A DNA stretch of 64,000 nt from Acidobacteriota bacterium (GCA_021780315.1 JAJXYY010000018.1:124001-188000), one strand, 5' to 3'; positions 33,781 to 41,947 are shown, counted from the stretch's first letter. Numbers and translations: made by a program. The notes: generated by a model not told the origin, from the letters alone.

Positions 33781-34310
33781 TACTGCATCGCTACCGTGCA
33801 GTTCGTACCGCCGGTCGGGTCTTTGCGGATGATGTTATTCTCATCCGAGCAGTAGCCGTTATCTCCAGTTTTACCAATCGCCTGTGGTACTGCGGTCACT
33901 TGAAATGTGGTGTACATATCCTGATTGTTCACCGTGACTTTGTTGCAGTTCGTAATCGCGAACGTGTAGCCAGCCTTCTGCCCCGCCGCCAGACCCGGGT
34001 CGATTAGTTGTGCTGCCTGCGCAGATGGGGGACCTGATTTCGGGTCTCCGCCTAGCTGGGCGATATTGCAGGCAAATCCATTTGCCGGATAGGCCGCGTT
34101 GAAAGAAAGTTCCGCTGCTGCAATCGTGCGGACAGACTGCACTGCTGACGTTTCGTTCGTTGTCTTGCGTAACTTCAGCAACTGTGGAACCGCAAGAGTC
34201 ATCAGAATAAGCATCACGGACATTACGATCAGCAGTTCGATCAGCGTGAATCCTGCTTCGCGCTCCTGCTCAATCAGATCCAGTTCAAGGTTACGTATTG
34301 TCGTCATCAT
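33780..34310 (-). CDS. Type IV prepilin-like protein
   Basis: A 176-residue prepilin. A leader of about 20 residues ends at the prepilin peptidase site EREAG/FTLIELLIVM, with the conserved glutamate at mature position 5 and a long hydrophobic helix after it. The globular part contains two cysteine pairs (FACNIAQ, TNCNKV, YCSDEN, TNCTVA) and ends KDPTGGTNCTVAMQ. I chose ATG 34310 (or 34307) after GAGGA; the frame is open to 34424 but would overlap the M16 gene. No other pilus assembly gene is nearby, so pilin or minor pseudopilin cannot be settled. Confidence 0.85.
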   Translation of the reverse strand: MMTTIRNLELDLIEQEREAGFTLIELLIVMSVMLILMTLAVPQLLKLRKTTNETSAVQSVRTIAAAELSFNAAYPANGFACNIAQLGGDPKSGPPSAQAAQLIDPGLAAGQKAGYTFAITNCNKVTVNNQDMYTTFQVTAVPQAIGKTGDNGYCSDENNIIRKDPTGGTNCTVAMQ

Positions 34311-34398
34311 TCCTCGGTTGTCCGGTCTCTGCGACCCTCTAAAATATAGTTGTAACTCTCGACCAAACTCTATCAGCACACCCACCCACTCAGCCACT

Positions 34399-35715
34399 TC
34401 AGCAAGCCAGATGCTCCTGCTCAATCTTCATCGTCCCCAGGTTACCCAGCAGCGTCAGCGCCATCACCTCAGGCCGAAACAGCTCCTGCGCCAGCCTCTG
34501 AATGTCCGCCGGCGTTACGGCCTCAATCTCCTGCGTAATCTCTTCCACCCCAAAGAACCGCCCAAAATACATCTGCTGCCGCGCCAGATTCGCCATCCGG
34601 CTGCCCGAGCTCTCCAGCCCAATCACAATATTGCTCTTCAACTGGTCCTTGGCGCGCTTCAGCTCCCCTTCGCTGACCGCCTCTTCTTTCAGACGCCGAA
34701 ACTCCTGCATCGTAAGCTCCAGCACCTTCTCCGTCTTGTCCACCGCCGTCCCCGCATACACGCACAGCGACCCGGTATCCCGGAACGGGCTCATCTCCGA
34801 GTAGATCGAATACGCCAGCCCCCGGTCTTCCCGGATCGACTGGAACAGCCGCGAACTCATCCCCCCGCCCAGCATCGAGTTCAGCAGATACACCCCATAC
34901 CGGCTTGCATCCGCCACCGCCGGAGCCGGAACCCCCAGGCACAACTGCACCTGCTCCAGGCTCTTCTTCCGCTTCAGCGTTATGTGCGGCGAAGCCACCG
35001 GTGCCGCCACCTTCCCCACCACCCCATCCCCACTCCCCATCAGCGACTCAAAGTGCCGCTCCACCTGCCCCACAAACTCGTCATGCTCCAGGTTCCCCGC
35101 CGCGGAAAACACCATGTTCTGCGGCGTAAACCGGCTCGTATAAAAATCAAACACCGTCCGCTGGTCAAAACTCCCCACCGTCTTCGCCGTCCCCAGAATC
35201 GGCCGCCCCAGCGCATCGTCCTTCCAGAAGTTCTGCGTAAACAGCTCATGCACCAGGTAATCCGGGTTGTCCTCGTCCATCTTGATCTCTTCCAAGATCA
35301 CGCCCTGCTCTCGCGCAATATCCTCCGGCGTAAACGTAGGCCGCAACACCAGGTCCGCCAGCAGATCCAGCCCTGTGGGCACGTTCTCATCCAGCACCTT
35401 GATGTTGAAACAAACCATCTCCTTGCCCGTAAACGCGTCCAGATTCCCACCAATCGTGTCCACCTCCCGCGCAAACTCCTGCGCCGTACGCGAGGTCGTC
35501 CCCTTGAACACCATGTGCTCCACAAAGTGCGAGATCCCGTTCAACTCCGCCGCCTCATCCCGCGACCCCGTCCCCACCCACGCACCCATGGACACGCTCC
35601 GCACATGCGGCATCGTCTCGGTCAGCACCAGCAAACCATTCGCCAGCGTCGTCTTGCGTATATTCCGCGGCGCACTGCTGGCCGTACGTATCTCTTCAGT
35701 CAAAATTGCGGGCAT
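34399..35715 (-). CDS. M16 family zinc peptidase (processing peptidase-like)
   Basis: A 438-residue peptidase of the pitrilysin/mitochondrial-processing-peptidase family. The inverted zinc motif HFVEH (HxxEH) lies near residues 62-66, with the third ligand expected in the EEIKMDEDNP segment about 75 residues later. The second half contains the inactive repeat domain with the family motif RLFQSIREDRGLAYSIYSE. No signal peptide is apparent, so it is probably cytoplasmic. The start is ATG 35715; the prepilin gene begins about 90 bases after its stop on the same strand. Confidence 0.9.
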   Translation of the reverse strand: MPAILTEEIRTASSAPRNIRKTTLANGLLVLTETMPHVRSVSMGAWVGTGSRDEAAELNGISHFVEHMVFKGTTSRTAQEFAREVDTIGGNLDAFTGKEMVCFNIKVLDENVPTGLDLLADLVLRPTFTPEDIAREQGVILEEIKMDEDNPDYLVHELFTQNFWKDDALGRPILGTAKTVGSFDQRTVFDFYTSRFTPQNMVFSAAGNLEHDEFVGQVERHFESLMGSGDGVVGKVAAPVASPHITLKRKKSLEQVQLCLGVPAPAVADASRYGVYLLNSMLGGGMSSRLFQSIREDRGLAYSIYSEMSPFRDTGSLCVYAGTAVDKTEKVLELTMQEFRRLKEEAVSEGELKRAKDQLKSNIVIGLESSGSRMANLARQQMYFGRFFGVEEITQEIEAVTPADIQRLAQELFRPEVMALTLLGNLGTMKIEQEHLAC

Positions 35716-35755
35716 GAATCTCCTGTACTACCCATTCTTTCACAGCCCCACCCCC

Positions 35756-35996
35756 CAGCCGGGTGCCGGGTGCCCCATGTCTCGCTGTTGAGACATGGGA
35801 ATGTAAAACGTCCGTCTGCTGGGTGCCGGGTGCCCCATGTCTCGCTGTTGAGACATGGGAATGTAAAACGCCCGTCTGCTGGGTGCCGGGTGCCCCATGT
35901 CTCGCTGTTGAGACATGGGAATGTAAAACTCCCGGGTGCCCCATCTTCACCGCGCTTCATCGAGGCAAGGTTGCGCATTCACAAAGCGAACCGCTC
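35756..35996. repeat. Three tandem 60-bp hairpin repeats plus a degenerate fourth copy
   Basis: Units at 35761-35820, 35821-35880 and 35881-35932 are exact 60-bp repeats; units 1 and 2 differ at one base. Each holds a perfect 10-bp stem, CCCATGTCTC and GAGACATGGG, with loop GCTGTT (35774-35799 in unit 1). The flanks GGGTGCCCCAT and GGGAATGTAAAAC match copies A and B at 29.9 and 31.5 kb, but the stem sequence differs. From 35932 a fourth copy starts (CCCGGGTGCCCCAT) and decays. There are no spacers, so this is not a CRISPR array. The rest of the 361-base gap to the next gene holds no frame I support. Confidence 0.9.
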
Positions 35997-36076
35997 TCCT
36001 CTCCCCACCACCAATCCTCGGACGGGGGGGGACGGTAAGCCCAACCCCGCCCCTGCATCCGGCACCGAACGCCCTC

Positions 36077-37339
36077 TCAGCGCCGCGCAAACGGCTTCAA
36101 CGCAATCAGCGCCCCGCGTGCCGATCGCCCTCCCTGGAACGCTCCGCCATCTGTAACCACATACAGCGTGTCGGAGTCCTCTGGCGTCCGCCCAAATGCC
36201 GCATCCGTCGCCCCCACAATATTGTCGCGGGCGTCTGCAATCACGCTCCGGCTACCATCCGGAGCTATCCGTACCACCGTGTTGTAAGGATGCGTCGTCA
36301 CGAACAGCGATCCATCCTGTCCAATCGCAAAATCATCCCCCGGAATCCCCGTAGCAACGACGACCGGCCCGCCAAAGCGTCCATCCGCCTGCAGCACATA
36401 CCCCAACACCGTCGTCCGGTCCGAGACCGTAACCAGCATCTCCTGCCCACGGAAGTGAATACCATTCGCTCCCGGAGCCAGCGAGATCAACCGCCGCGCC
36501 TTCAACAGCGGATCCTCAATCACCCGTTCCGCTCGCCCAGTCGCAGGATCAATCCGCCAGATCACCCCCAAAGCACTATCGGCCGAGTACAACTTCCCAT
36601 CCGGACCAAAGTCCAGGCCGTTCGGCCACGCACCCCGAGGTAGACGCATCATCAACGTCGCTGCCCCCTGCGGTGTTATTCGCCAAATCCCCAACTTCGT
36701 CCCCGTTCCCGTCAAATACAGCGTCCCATCTGCCGAAATCGCAAACACCCCCGAAGTCGACCCCATCGGCAGCGTAAACACCACCCGTTCCTCCCCCGCC
36801 GGAGACCGCGCAATCACCTGCCCCTGCGCCTGGCTCTTGTCGCCAGTCGCATAGTTGTCCCCACGGTTGCAGGAGAGATACAGCGTCCCATCCGGACCCA
36901 CCCCCACACTCTCGAACCACGCCCCCGCACCGTAGGTCTTCACCGTCCGGGTAGGAACCGGAACATACACCAGCTTGTCGGCCTTCGGCAGCAACAGCAC
37001 CTTCAACCCCAAAGGCTGCAGCACGCCCATCGCCAGGCTGCCCGCCAGCAAAGTCCCCGCCACCGTCCCCAGCCGCTCCACGCCCAACCCGGACAACTTC
37101 GTCCACACCCCTGCCACCACTGCACTGTCAAGGACCGCAGCGAAAAACGTCAGGAAGGGCACCTGCGTTGCGACCAGCGTCACCACACCCCCCACTACCA
37201 TCAGCACCCCCAGCACTCGCCCGCTGGACCCAATCCATCGAACCTCAGCCAAACGCTCTGGCCGGATCACCGCAACCAGCCCCAGCGCCAGAAAGCTGAG
37301 ACCAATAACAACCTGCAAAATCATCTCCAAAGCCGTCAT
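36077..37339 (-). CDS. Membrane protein with C-terminal SMP-30-like beta-propeller
   Basis: A 420-residue protein. Residues about 1-125 form four hydrophobic helices (MILQVVIGLSFLALGLVAVI and VLGVLMVVGGVVTLVATQV), and residues about 130-420 form a six-bladed propeller of the SMP-30/gluconolactonase/strictosidine-synthase group with repeated GPDGTLYL, SADGTLYL, GPDGKLYSADS and GQDGSLFVTTHP motifs. Whether it is an esterase is not clear. ATG 37339 has GGAG 9 bases upstream. Two dyad motifs shared with the MarR gene lie just upstream, so the MarR protein probably controls it. Confidence 0.75.
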   Translation of the reverse strand: MTALEMILQVVIGLSFLALGLVAVIRPERLAEVRWIGSSGRVLGVLMVVGGVVTLVATQVPFLTFFAAVLDSAVVAGVWTKLSGLGVERLGTVAGTLLAGSLAMGVLQPLGLKVLLLPKADKLVYVPVPTRTVKTYGAGAWFESVGVGPDGTLYLSCNRGDNYATGDKSQAQGQVIARSPAGEERVVFTLPMGSTSGVFAISADGTLYLTGTGTKLGIWRITPQGAATLMMRLPRGAWPNGLDFGPDGKLYSADSALGVIWRIDPATGRAERVIEDPLLKARRLISLAPGANGIHFRGQEMLVTVSDRTTVLGYVLQADGRFGGPVVVATGIPGDDFAIGQDGSLFVTTHPYNTVVRIAPDGSRSVIADARDNIVGATDAAFGRTPEDSDTLYVVTDGGAFQGGRSARGALIALKPFARR

Positions 37340-37351
37340 AGTCAAATCTCC

Positions 37352-37423
37352 GTAGGATGCTACCGAACTCAACGCGCCCGGTAGGTTATGGATAGGTTCC
37401 TAAGTTTCACAGTAGGAAGCTAC
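37352..37423. promoter_or_regulatory. Candidate MarR operators upstream of the SMP-30-like gene
   Basis: GTAGGATGCTAC at 37352-37363 and GTAGGAAGCTAC at 37412-37423 start exactly 60 bases apart, both followed by CGAA. Each is a GTAG-N4-CTAC dyad. A related TAGGTTCCTA lies between at 37393-37402. A third near-copy overlaps the ribosome site of the MarR gene. Shared, spaced dyads on both genes suggest one regulator. Confidence 0.6.
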
Positions 37424-37448
37424 CGAATTAGGCATAGGTCATATCAAC

Positions 37449-37880
37449 TTACGACCCCGTCACTTCATCTAGATTCACTTCCACCCGTCTGAGATACCTT
37501 AAAAAATCACGCCGTTCATTCTCCGTGAAGCCACGGAACATCTGCGCGACCAGACTCTCCCCAGCCTTGCAAAACGCCTCCGAAGCACACAGCGAACGGG
37601 CCGCATCCGTCAGGTGAATCGTCTTCAGGCGACCATCGTTGCTCTCCGATCGCCGAACGATATGCCCATTCCGCTCCAGAACGTCCAGAATATTCGTCAG
37701 GGTCGGGGAAACAATGTTCAGCCGCCGCTGCAACTCCCGATGCTCTATCCCATCCTCGTGCATCAACAGTTGCAGCACGTCGAACTGTCCGGCCGTGAAA
37801 TGGAAAGGTTTGACCGTCTGATCCAGCGCCCGCCGCAAAGCTAACGAAGCGCGTTTCAGATCCAGGGTAGGATGAGACAT
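37449..37880 (-). CDS. MarR family transcriptional regulator
   Basis: A 143-residue winged-helix repressor of the MarR family. The recognition region is ELQRRLNIVSPTLTNILDVLERNGHIVRR, with the wing SNDGRLKTIHLTDAARSL. I place the start at ATG 37880 with AGGAAG 8 bases upstream; this ribosome site is inside a dyad (37884-37897, complement GGTAGGAAGCTATG) nearly identical to two upstream of the neighbouring propeller gene. That arrangement predicts self-repression and control of the neighbour, with a small-molecule inducer that cannot be guessed. Confidence 0.88.
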   Translation of the reverse strand: MSHPTLDLKRASLALRRALDQTVKPFHFTAGQFDVLQLLMHEDGIEHRELQRRLNIVSPTLTNILDVLERNGHIVRRSESNDGRLKTIHLTDAARSLCASEAFCKAGESLVAQMFRGFTENERRDFLRYLRRVEVNLDEVTGS

Positions 37881-37883
37881 AAC

Positions 37884-37897
37884 CATAGCTTCCTACC
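37884..37897 (-). promoter_or_regulatory. Candidate MarR operator over the marR ribosome binding site
   Basis: The minus-strand sequence GGTAGGAAGCTATG matches the GTAGGAAGCTAC sites at 37352 and 37412 with one changed half-site base, and covers the AGGAAG ribosome site. Binding here would block both initiation of transcription and of translation. Confidence 0.55.
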
Positions 37898-37983
37898 CAA
37901 CTCTCGCGCCTGTCAAGTCCCGTCAGTCTCTCGGCCTGACTATCGAGTCACCCGTCATCCCCACCCAAAATCTCCCCCGCCGC

Positions 37984-38129
37984 TTGACACACCTCGTATA
38001 ATCTAAGGCAGGGAAGTAGCCGTGGGGGCATCTCCCCAGCTCGAAGAAGCCCAATGTAATCAATACTTTGCATCTAAGTCTTTTCTTTACAAGACTTTGC
38101 CGCACAAGTCCGGACCTAAGCGCAATCGA
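37984..38129 (+). promoter_or_regulatory. Leader region of rlmN with a possible alternative hairpin
   Basis: TATAAT at 37997-38002 is a good -10 box, though TTGACA at 37984 is only 7 bases upstream and cannot serve as its -35. In the leader, AAGTCTT (38076-38082) can pair with AAGACTT at 38091-38097 or with an identical copy at 38133-38139 in the first codons of rlmN. The two pairings exclude each other. The stretch is AT-rich and lacks the C-rich third codon positions of its surroundings. Confidence 0.4.
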
Positions 38130-39398
38130 ATGAAGACTTTGCCACAAATCGACGGGGGAGGGGATACCACCCCCAAGCCGCTCTTCGGCACCGCACCCGA
38201 CCAACTCAAGCTCCTCATGCAGAGCCTCGGCCAGTCCGCCTACCGCGCCACCCAGCTCAAAGATGCACTCTACCGCCAGCGCATCACCTCCCTCGACCAG
38301 ATCACCACCTTCCCCCAATCCCTCCGCGAATCCCTCCTCGCCAACGGCTACACCCTCGGCCTCCCCGAGATCGTCCAATCCGCAAAATCCATCGACGGCA
38401 CCGAGCGCTACCTCATGCGCATGGCCGACGGTGAAACCGTAGAAACCGTCTGGATGCCCAACGGCGACGGCGGCGAACGCGGCGACGGCACCGAAGCCGC
38501 CGACGAAGAACGCGACGAACAAAGCAACGAGCAAAGCAACGAGCAAAGCAACGAGCTCGACGCACCCGCAGCCAGACCCGACCTCCGCAACCGTGGCACC
38601 TTGACCGCCCAGGGCTACCGCCGCGCCACCATCTGCATCTCTTCCCAGGTAGGCTGCGCCGTCAACTGCCAGTTCTGCCTCACCGCCAAGCTCGGCATCC
38701 GCCGCAACCTCACCGCCGGCGAGATCGCCGGACAAGTCGCCGCCGCCCTAAACCGCAACCACGTCAAGATCGGCCTCGACCGCATCAACCTCGTCTTCAT
38801 GGGCATGGGCGAGCCCTTCCTCAACTACGACGCCTTCATGGACGCCGTTCGCCTCCTCGGCCTCATGGGCATCCCCGAGTCCCGCATGACCGTATCCACC
38901 TCCGGCATCGAGCCCGCCATCCGCCGCTTCGCCCTCGAGCCCATCCGCCCAAAGCTCGCCCTCTCCCTCAACGCCTCCAACGACCTCGTCCGCGAGCAGG
39001 TCATGCCCATCACCCGCAAGTGGAACATCCAGGCCCTCCTCGACGCCCTCAACACCATCCCCCTCGGCAAGCGCGAGTACGTCACCTTCGAGTACGTCCT
39101 CCTCGGAGGCATCAACGACCAGCCCCAGCACGCACGCGAGGTCCTCGCCCTGCTCAAGGGCTACAAAGCCAAGGTCAACCTCATCGTCTGGAACCCCGGC
39201 CCCGGCATCCCCTACACCCAGCCCTCACCCGAAGACGTGGAACGCTTCCACAAATCCCTCATCGCCGGCGGCATTCCCACCTACATCCGCCGCCCCCGTG
39301 GCCGCGATATCTACGCCGCCTGCGGTCAACTCAAGCGTACCGTCGATGCAGCACCACCCACCCCACTGGTTGAAATCGCTCCCGCCCCAGCCTCCTGA
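38130..39398 (+). CDS. rlmN: Dual-specificity 23S rRNA/tRNA adenine C2-methyltransferase RlmN
   Basis: A radical SAM enzyme that methylates A2503 of 23S rRNA and A37 of some tRNAs. The cluster motif CAVNCQFC (CxxxCxxC), the GMGEPFLNYD element and the C-terminal catalytic cysteine in YAACGQLKR are all present. Between the N-terminal RNA-binding domain (ending VETVWMP) and the radical SAM core lies an insertion of about 55 residues rich in E, D, S, N and Q, with three four-residue repeats from 38517 to 38555. I chose ATG 38130 because the upstream open stretch to GTG 38022 lacks local codon bias. The gene converges on yvcK. Confidence 0.93.
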   Translation: MKTLPQIDGGGDTTPKPLFGTAPDQLKLLMQSLGQSAYRATQLKDALYRQRITSLDQITTFPQSLRESLLANGYTLGLPEIVQSAKSIDGTERYLMRMADGETVETVWMPNGDGGERGDGTEAADEERDEQSNEQSNEQSNELDAPAARPDLRNRGTLTAQGYRRATICISSQVGCAVNCQFCLTAKLGIRRNLTAGEIAGQVAAALNRNHVKIGLDRINLVFMGMGEPFLNYDAFMDAVRLLGLMGIPESRMTVSTSGIEPAIRRFALEPIRPKLALSLNASNDLVREQVMPITRKWNIQALLDALNTIPLGKREYVTFEYVLLGGINDQPQHAREVLALLKGYKAKVNLIVWNPGPGIPYTQPSPEDVERFHKSLIAGGIPTYIRRPRGRDIYAACGQLKRTVDAAPPTPLVEIAPAPAS

Positions 39399-39412
39399 CC
39401 CTCCCACACCCC

Positions 39413-40522
39413 TCAATTCGAACTGACAAATAAGGGCGCAGGACGTGCCAGCGCCAGCGCCAGAACCCGCTCCGCCACCAGGTCGTAGTCATGCCGCAGC
39501 ACATCGCCTTCATGAACAAAATTCCCCGTAATCGGCTCCACTCCCAGCGCACGAACCGCCTCCAGATCAGCTTCGATCGGCGTCTGACCCTCCCGCGCAT
39601 ACTGCTGCAGACGATCCGGTGAGATCGGCCCCGTATTGATCAGCGCATAGTCGAAGATCGGTCCATGCGTCTGGCCCGCATGTTGCAGTATCTTCTCAAT
39701 GTGCTGCGACGCCGTCAGCCCCAGCGACTCGTTCGCCTGCGTCATCAGGTTGCACACATACACCCGCGTAGCGCCCGAAGCAGCCAGCGCCTCCGGAATC
39801 CCACGCACCAGCAGATTGGTAATCAGCGACGTATACAGCGACCCCGGCCCCAGCGTAATCAGGTCAGCCTGCGCAATCGCCTCCAGCGTCTCCGGCAGTG
39901 GATGCGCCGTCGCCGGCTCCAGCATCAACTCCACAATCCGCTGCTTGCTCGCCGTAATATTCGTCTCGCCCCGCACCACGGAGCCATCGTCCATCCGTGC
40001 CGCCAGCGATACGTTCGTGTTCGTCGCCGGAAATATCCGCCCGCGCGTAGCCAGAATCTGCGACGACATCTGCACCGCCTGCGCAAAGTCCCCGGTAATG
40101 TGCGACAGCGCCGCCACAAACAGGTTCCCGAAGCTGTGCCCTTCCAACTCGCCCTGCTCAAACCGGAACCGGAACAGCTTGGAGAGCAGGTGCTCATCCT
40201 CCGACAGCGCCACCATGCAGTTACGCACGTCGCCGGGAGGCAGCATCTTGAAGTCCTCCCGCAACCGGCCCGAAGACCCCCCATCATCCGTCACCGTCAC
40301 CACCGCAGACAGCTCCCGAATCACGCACTGCGCATCCGGACACCGCTCCGCCGCCCGCCGCTCGCCACCCTCCACCCGGTCCATCCGCACACCCTTGCGC
40401 CGATCCGGTGCCGCAACATACCGCTTCAATCCCCGCAGCAGCGTAGATAACCCCGTGCCGCCGCCTATCGCGACCACACGCAAACCCTTATCGCTGGACA
40501 CACCAGAACCTGCCACCGTCAT
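39413..40522 (-). CDS. YvcK/GlmR-type gluconeogenesis factor
   Basis: A 369-residue UDP-sugar-binding protein of the YvcK (CofD-like) family that balances carbon flow into cell-wall precursors. Signatures are VVAIGGGTGLSTLLRGLK at the N terminus, VVTVTDDGGSSGRLR and PPGDVRNCMVALS. An internal segment of about 25 residues (RKGVRMDRVEGGERRAAERC) is longer than in many relatives. ATG 40522 starts the frame. It converges on rlmN, with 14 bases between the stops. The usual partners (rapZ, whiA) are not in this window. Confidence 0.9.
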   Translation of the reverse strand: MTVAGSGVSSDKGLRVVAIGGGTGLSTLLRGLKRYVAAPDRRKGVRMDRVEGGERRAAERCPDAQCVIRELSAVVTVTDDGGSSGRLREDFKMLPPGDVRNCMVALSEDEHLLSKLFRFRFEQGELEGHSFGNLFVAALSHITGDFAQAVQMSSQILATRGRIFPATNTNVSLAARMDDGSVVRGETNITASKQRIVELMLEPATAHPLPETLEAIAQADLITLGPGSLYTSLITNLLVRGIPEALAASGATRVYVCNLMTQANESLGLTASQHIEKILQHAGQTHGPIFDYALINTGPISPDRLQQYAREGQTPIEADLEAVRALGVEPITGNFVHEGDVLRHDYDLVAERVLALALARPAPLFVSSN

Positions 40523-40580
40523 GCGTACCCCTCCCCACCCATGCTAACGCCTGACCAACCTCGCTTCATCGGGTGGGGCA

Positions 40581-41144
40581 TTACACCTCCGGGTACAGTA
40601 GCTCAGTAAACCGTGGGTCGTCCGTCATATCTTGAAAATCCGAATCTGCCCTGGCCTGAATGCGATTGCGAGGATTCTGCCGGATCGCCTCCGTCAGGTG
40701 CTCCAGGCAAGTATGCGAGTCGCCCGTCATGCTCGCCAGCACAGCCAATCCATAAAACGCATAGTCGGCCTTGTCATTCTGCTGCAGAATCATCGTGAAG
40801 TGCTCGCGGGCATCTTCGTAGTTCCCATCGTTCAACAGCGAGACGGCATAGTCATATCGCTCTTCATGCGTAGCAAAAACCGTCTTGCCCTTTGCCGCCT
40901 GCGACAGGCACGCATTCATGTACATCCGCACCCGGTCCGCCAAATCGCCAGGACACGTCCCCAGCATCGTCTGGAACGCCGAATGGGCCTCCACATACTT
41001 GCCTGCCTGCATCAGCCGTAGCGCGGCTTCGTACATCGCCAGCGCGTCCTTGCGCGAGTGGTCCTGTCCAGTGGCTACTGTGCCTGCAAGTGTCCGTGGG
41101 GTTCGTTTCGTTCCGGAGGGAGTTACTGTCTTCGTCTGTGCCAT
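40581..41144 (-). CDS. TPR-containing protein
   Basis: A 187-residue soluble protein with three or more tetratricopeptide-like repeats: ALRLMQAGKYVEAHSAFQTML, YAVSLLNDGNYEDAREHFTM and YAFYGLAVLASMTGDSHTCL. The N-terminal 30 residues are basic and serine/threonine-rich and likely disordered. ATG 41144 has AGGAC 5 bases upstream; the frame is open to 41180. It should be an adaptor or assembly factor, but no partner is indicated by the neighbours, which are the yvcK and DUF4254 genes on the same strand. Confidence 0.78.
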   Translation of the reverse strand: MAQTKTVTPSGTKRTPRTLAGTVATGQDHSRKDALAMYEAALRLMQAGKYVEAHSAFQTMLGTCPGDLADRVRMYMNACLSQAAKGKTVFATHEERYDYAVSLLNDGNYEDAREHFTMILQQNDKADYAFYGLAVLASMTGDSHTCLEHLTEAIRQNPRNRIQARADSDFQDMTDDPRFTELLYPEV

Positions 41145-41246
41145 CTTTGTCCTGTCACCCTTGATGCTCCGGCCATCCAACGTAGCAGACGGCCAATTGC
41201 TTGTGTTGTGCTTGTCTCGGTTTTATACGCAGACCCGGCACGCAGG

Positions 41247-41849
41247 TCAACTACCACTCCGTCCGCCAGCCATCTGCCCATACAACACAGGGTTTAACTC
41301 CGGATCGTTATACATCTTTAATTGACAATACAGCTTGAAGCGCCGCTTCCCCCGTCTCACTTCGTCCAGCAAGGCATCCAGACAGCCCGCCAGATCGTCG
41401 CGCTGCGCTATCAGTATCGCCAACCGCTCCCGATTGCGCGTCCGGTGCTCCGCACTCGCGCTCTCGCGTACGGACTCCTCTTCCGTATGGAAGATCTTCA
41501 GCGCCAGTATCGACAGCCGGTCGATCATCAACCCCGGCGTCTCCGAGTGCAGTGGAGCCTCGCCATTCTGTTCGCCAAACTCCCGCAGCAGCCATTCGTC
41601 CATCTGCTGCACCAGATCGTTCCGCCGCTGGTTCAATCCGTCAATCGCATGCTTCACCCGGGCAATCTCCGCATCCGCCGCCTGTGGATTTCGCGCCTTG
41701 TCTTCCTCGTGCCACAGGTCAAAGTTAGCGCGGTGCTGCGCCATCGCCAGCGCCATCAGGCCAACACACCTGGGCTCTGGAGCGGCCCCGTGCCAGCCTT
41801 GCGTCCGCTCAGTCTGCATCCGCGTAATCGTGTCAGCCTTCACCATCAT
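41247..41849 (-). CDS. DUF4254 family protein
   Basis: A 200-residue protein matching DUF4254 by length and by the conserved block FDLWHEEDKARNP (WHxED) in the first third, followed by VKHAIDGLNQRRNDLVQQMDEWL and ETPGLMIDRLSILALKIFH. I start it at ATG 41849; the frame runs on to 41954, overlapping the divergent GT9 gene. Members often sit beside glycosyltransferases of surface polysaccharide synthesis, as here, so a role in that pathway is possible, but the biochemical activity is unknown. Confidence 0.75.
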   Translation of the reverse strand: MMVKADTITRMQTERTQGWHGAAPEPRCVGLMALAMAQHRANFDLWHEEDKARNPQAADAEIARVKHAIDGLNQRRNDLVQQMDEWLLREFGEQNGEAPLHSETPGLMIDRLSILALKIFHTEEESVRESASAEHRTRNRERLAILIAQRDDLAGCLDALLDEVRRGKRRFKLYCQLKMYNDPELNPVLYGQMAGGRSGS

Positions 41850-41947
41850 CGTCACAACTGTCTTCCACTCTCCCAGCAACCAAACTCTATCAGGTGACTC
41901 GCTAAACTTGCCCACAGCCTCCAAACCAAGCAGACTAGAGTGCAGAC

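Noticed and set aside
35761-35932. CRISPR array
   Set aside because: The three 60-base units are contiguous and carry no spacers; the inner hairpin and shared flanks place them in the intergenic repeat family.
37984-38002. TTGACA and TATAAT as one promoter before rlmN
   Set aside because: The two boxes are 7 bases apart, too close for one sigma-70 promoter. The TATAAT alone may still be used.
38022-38129. N-terminal extension of RlmN from GTG 38022
   Set aside because: The stretch is AT-rich, lacks the codon bias of the gene and contains leader-like hairpins. A ribosome site is present, so this remains open.
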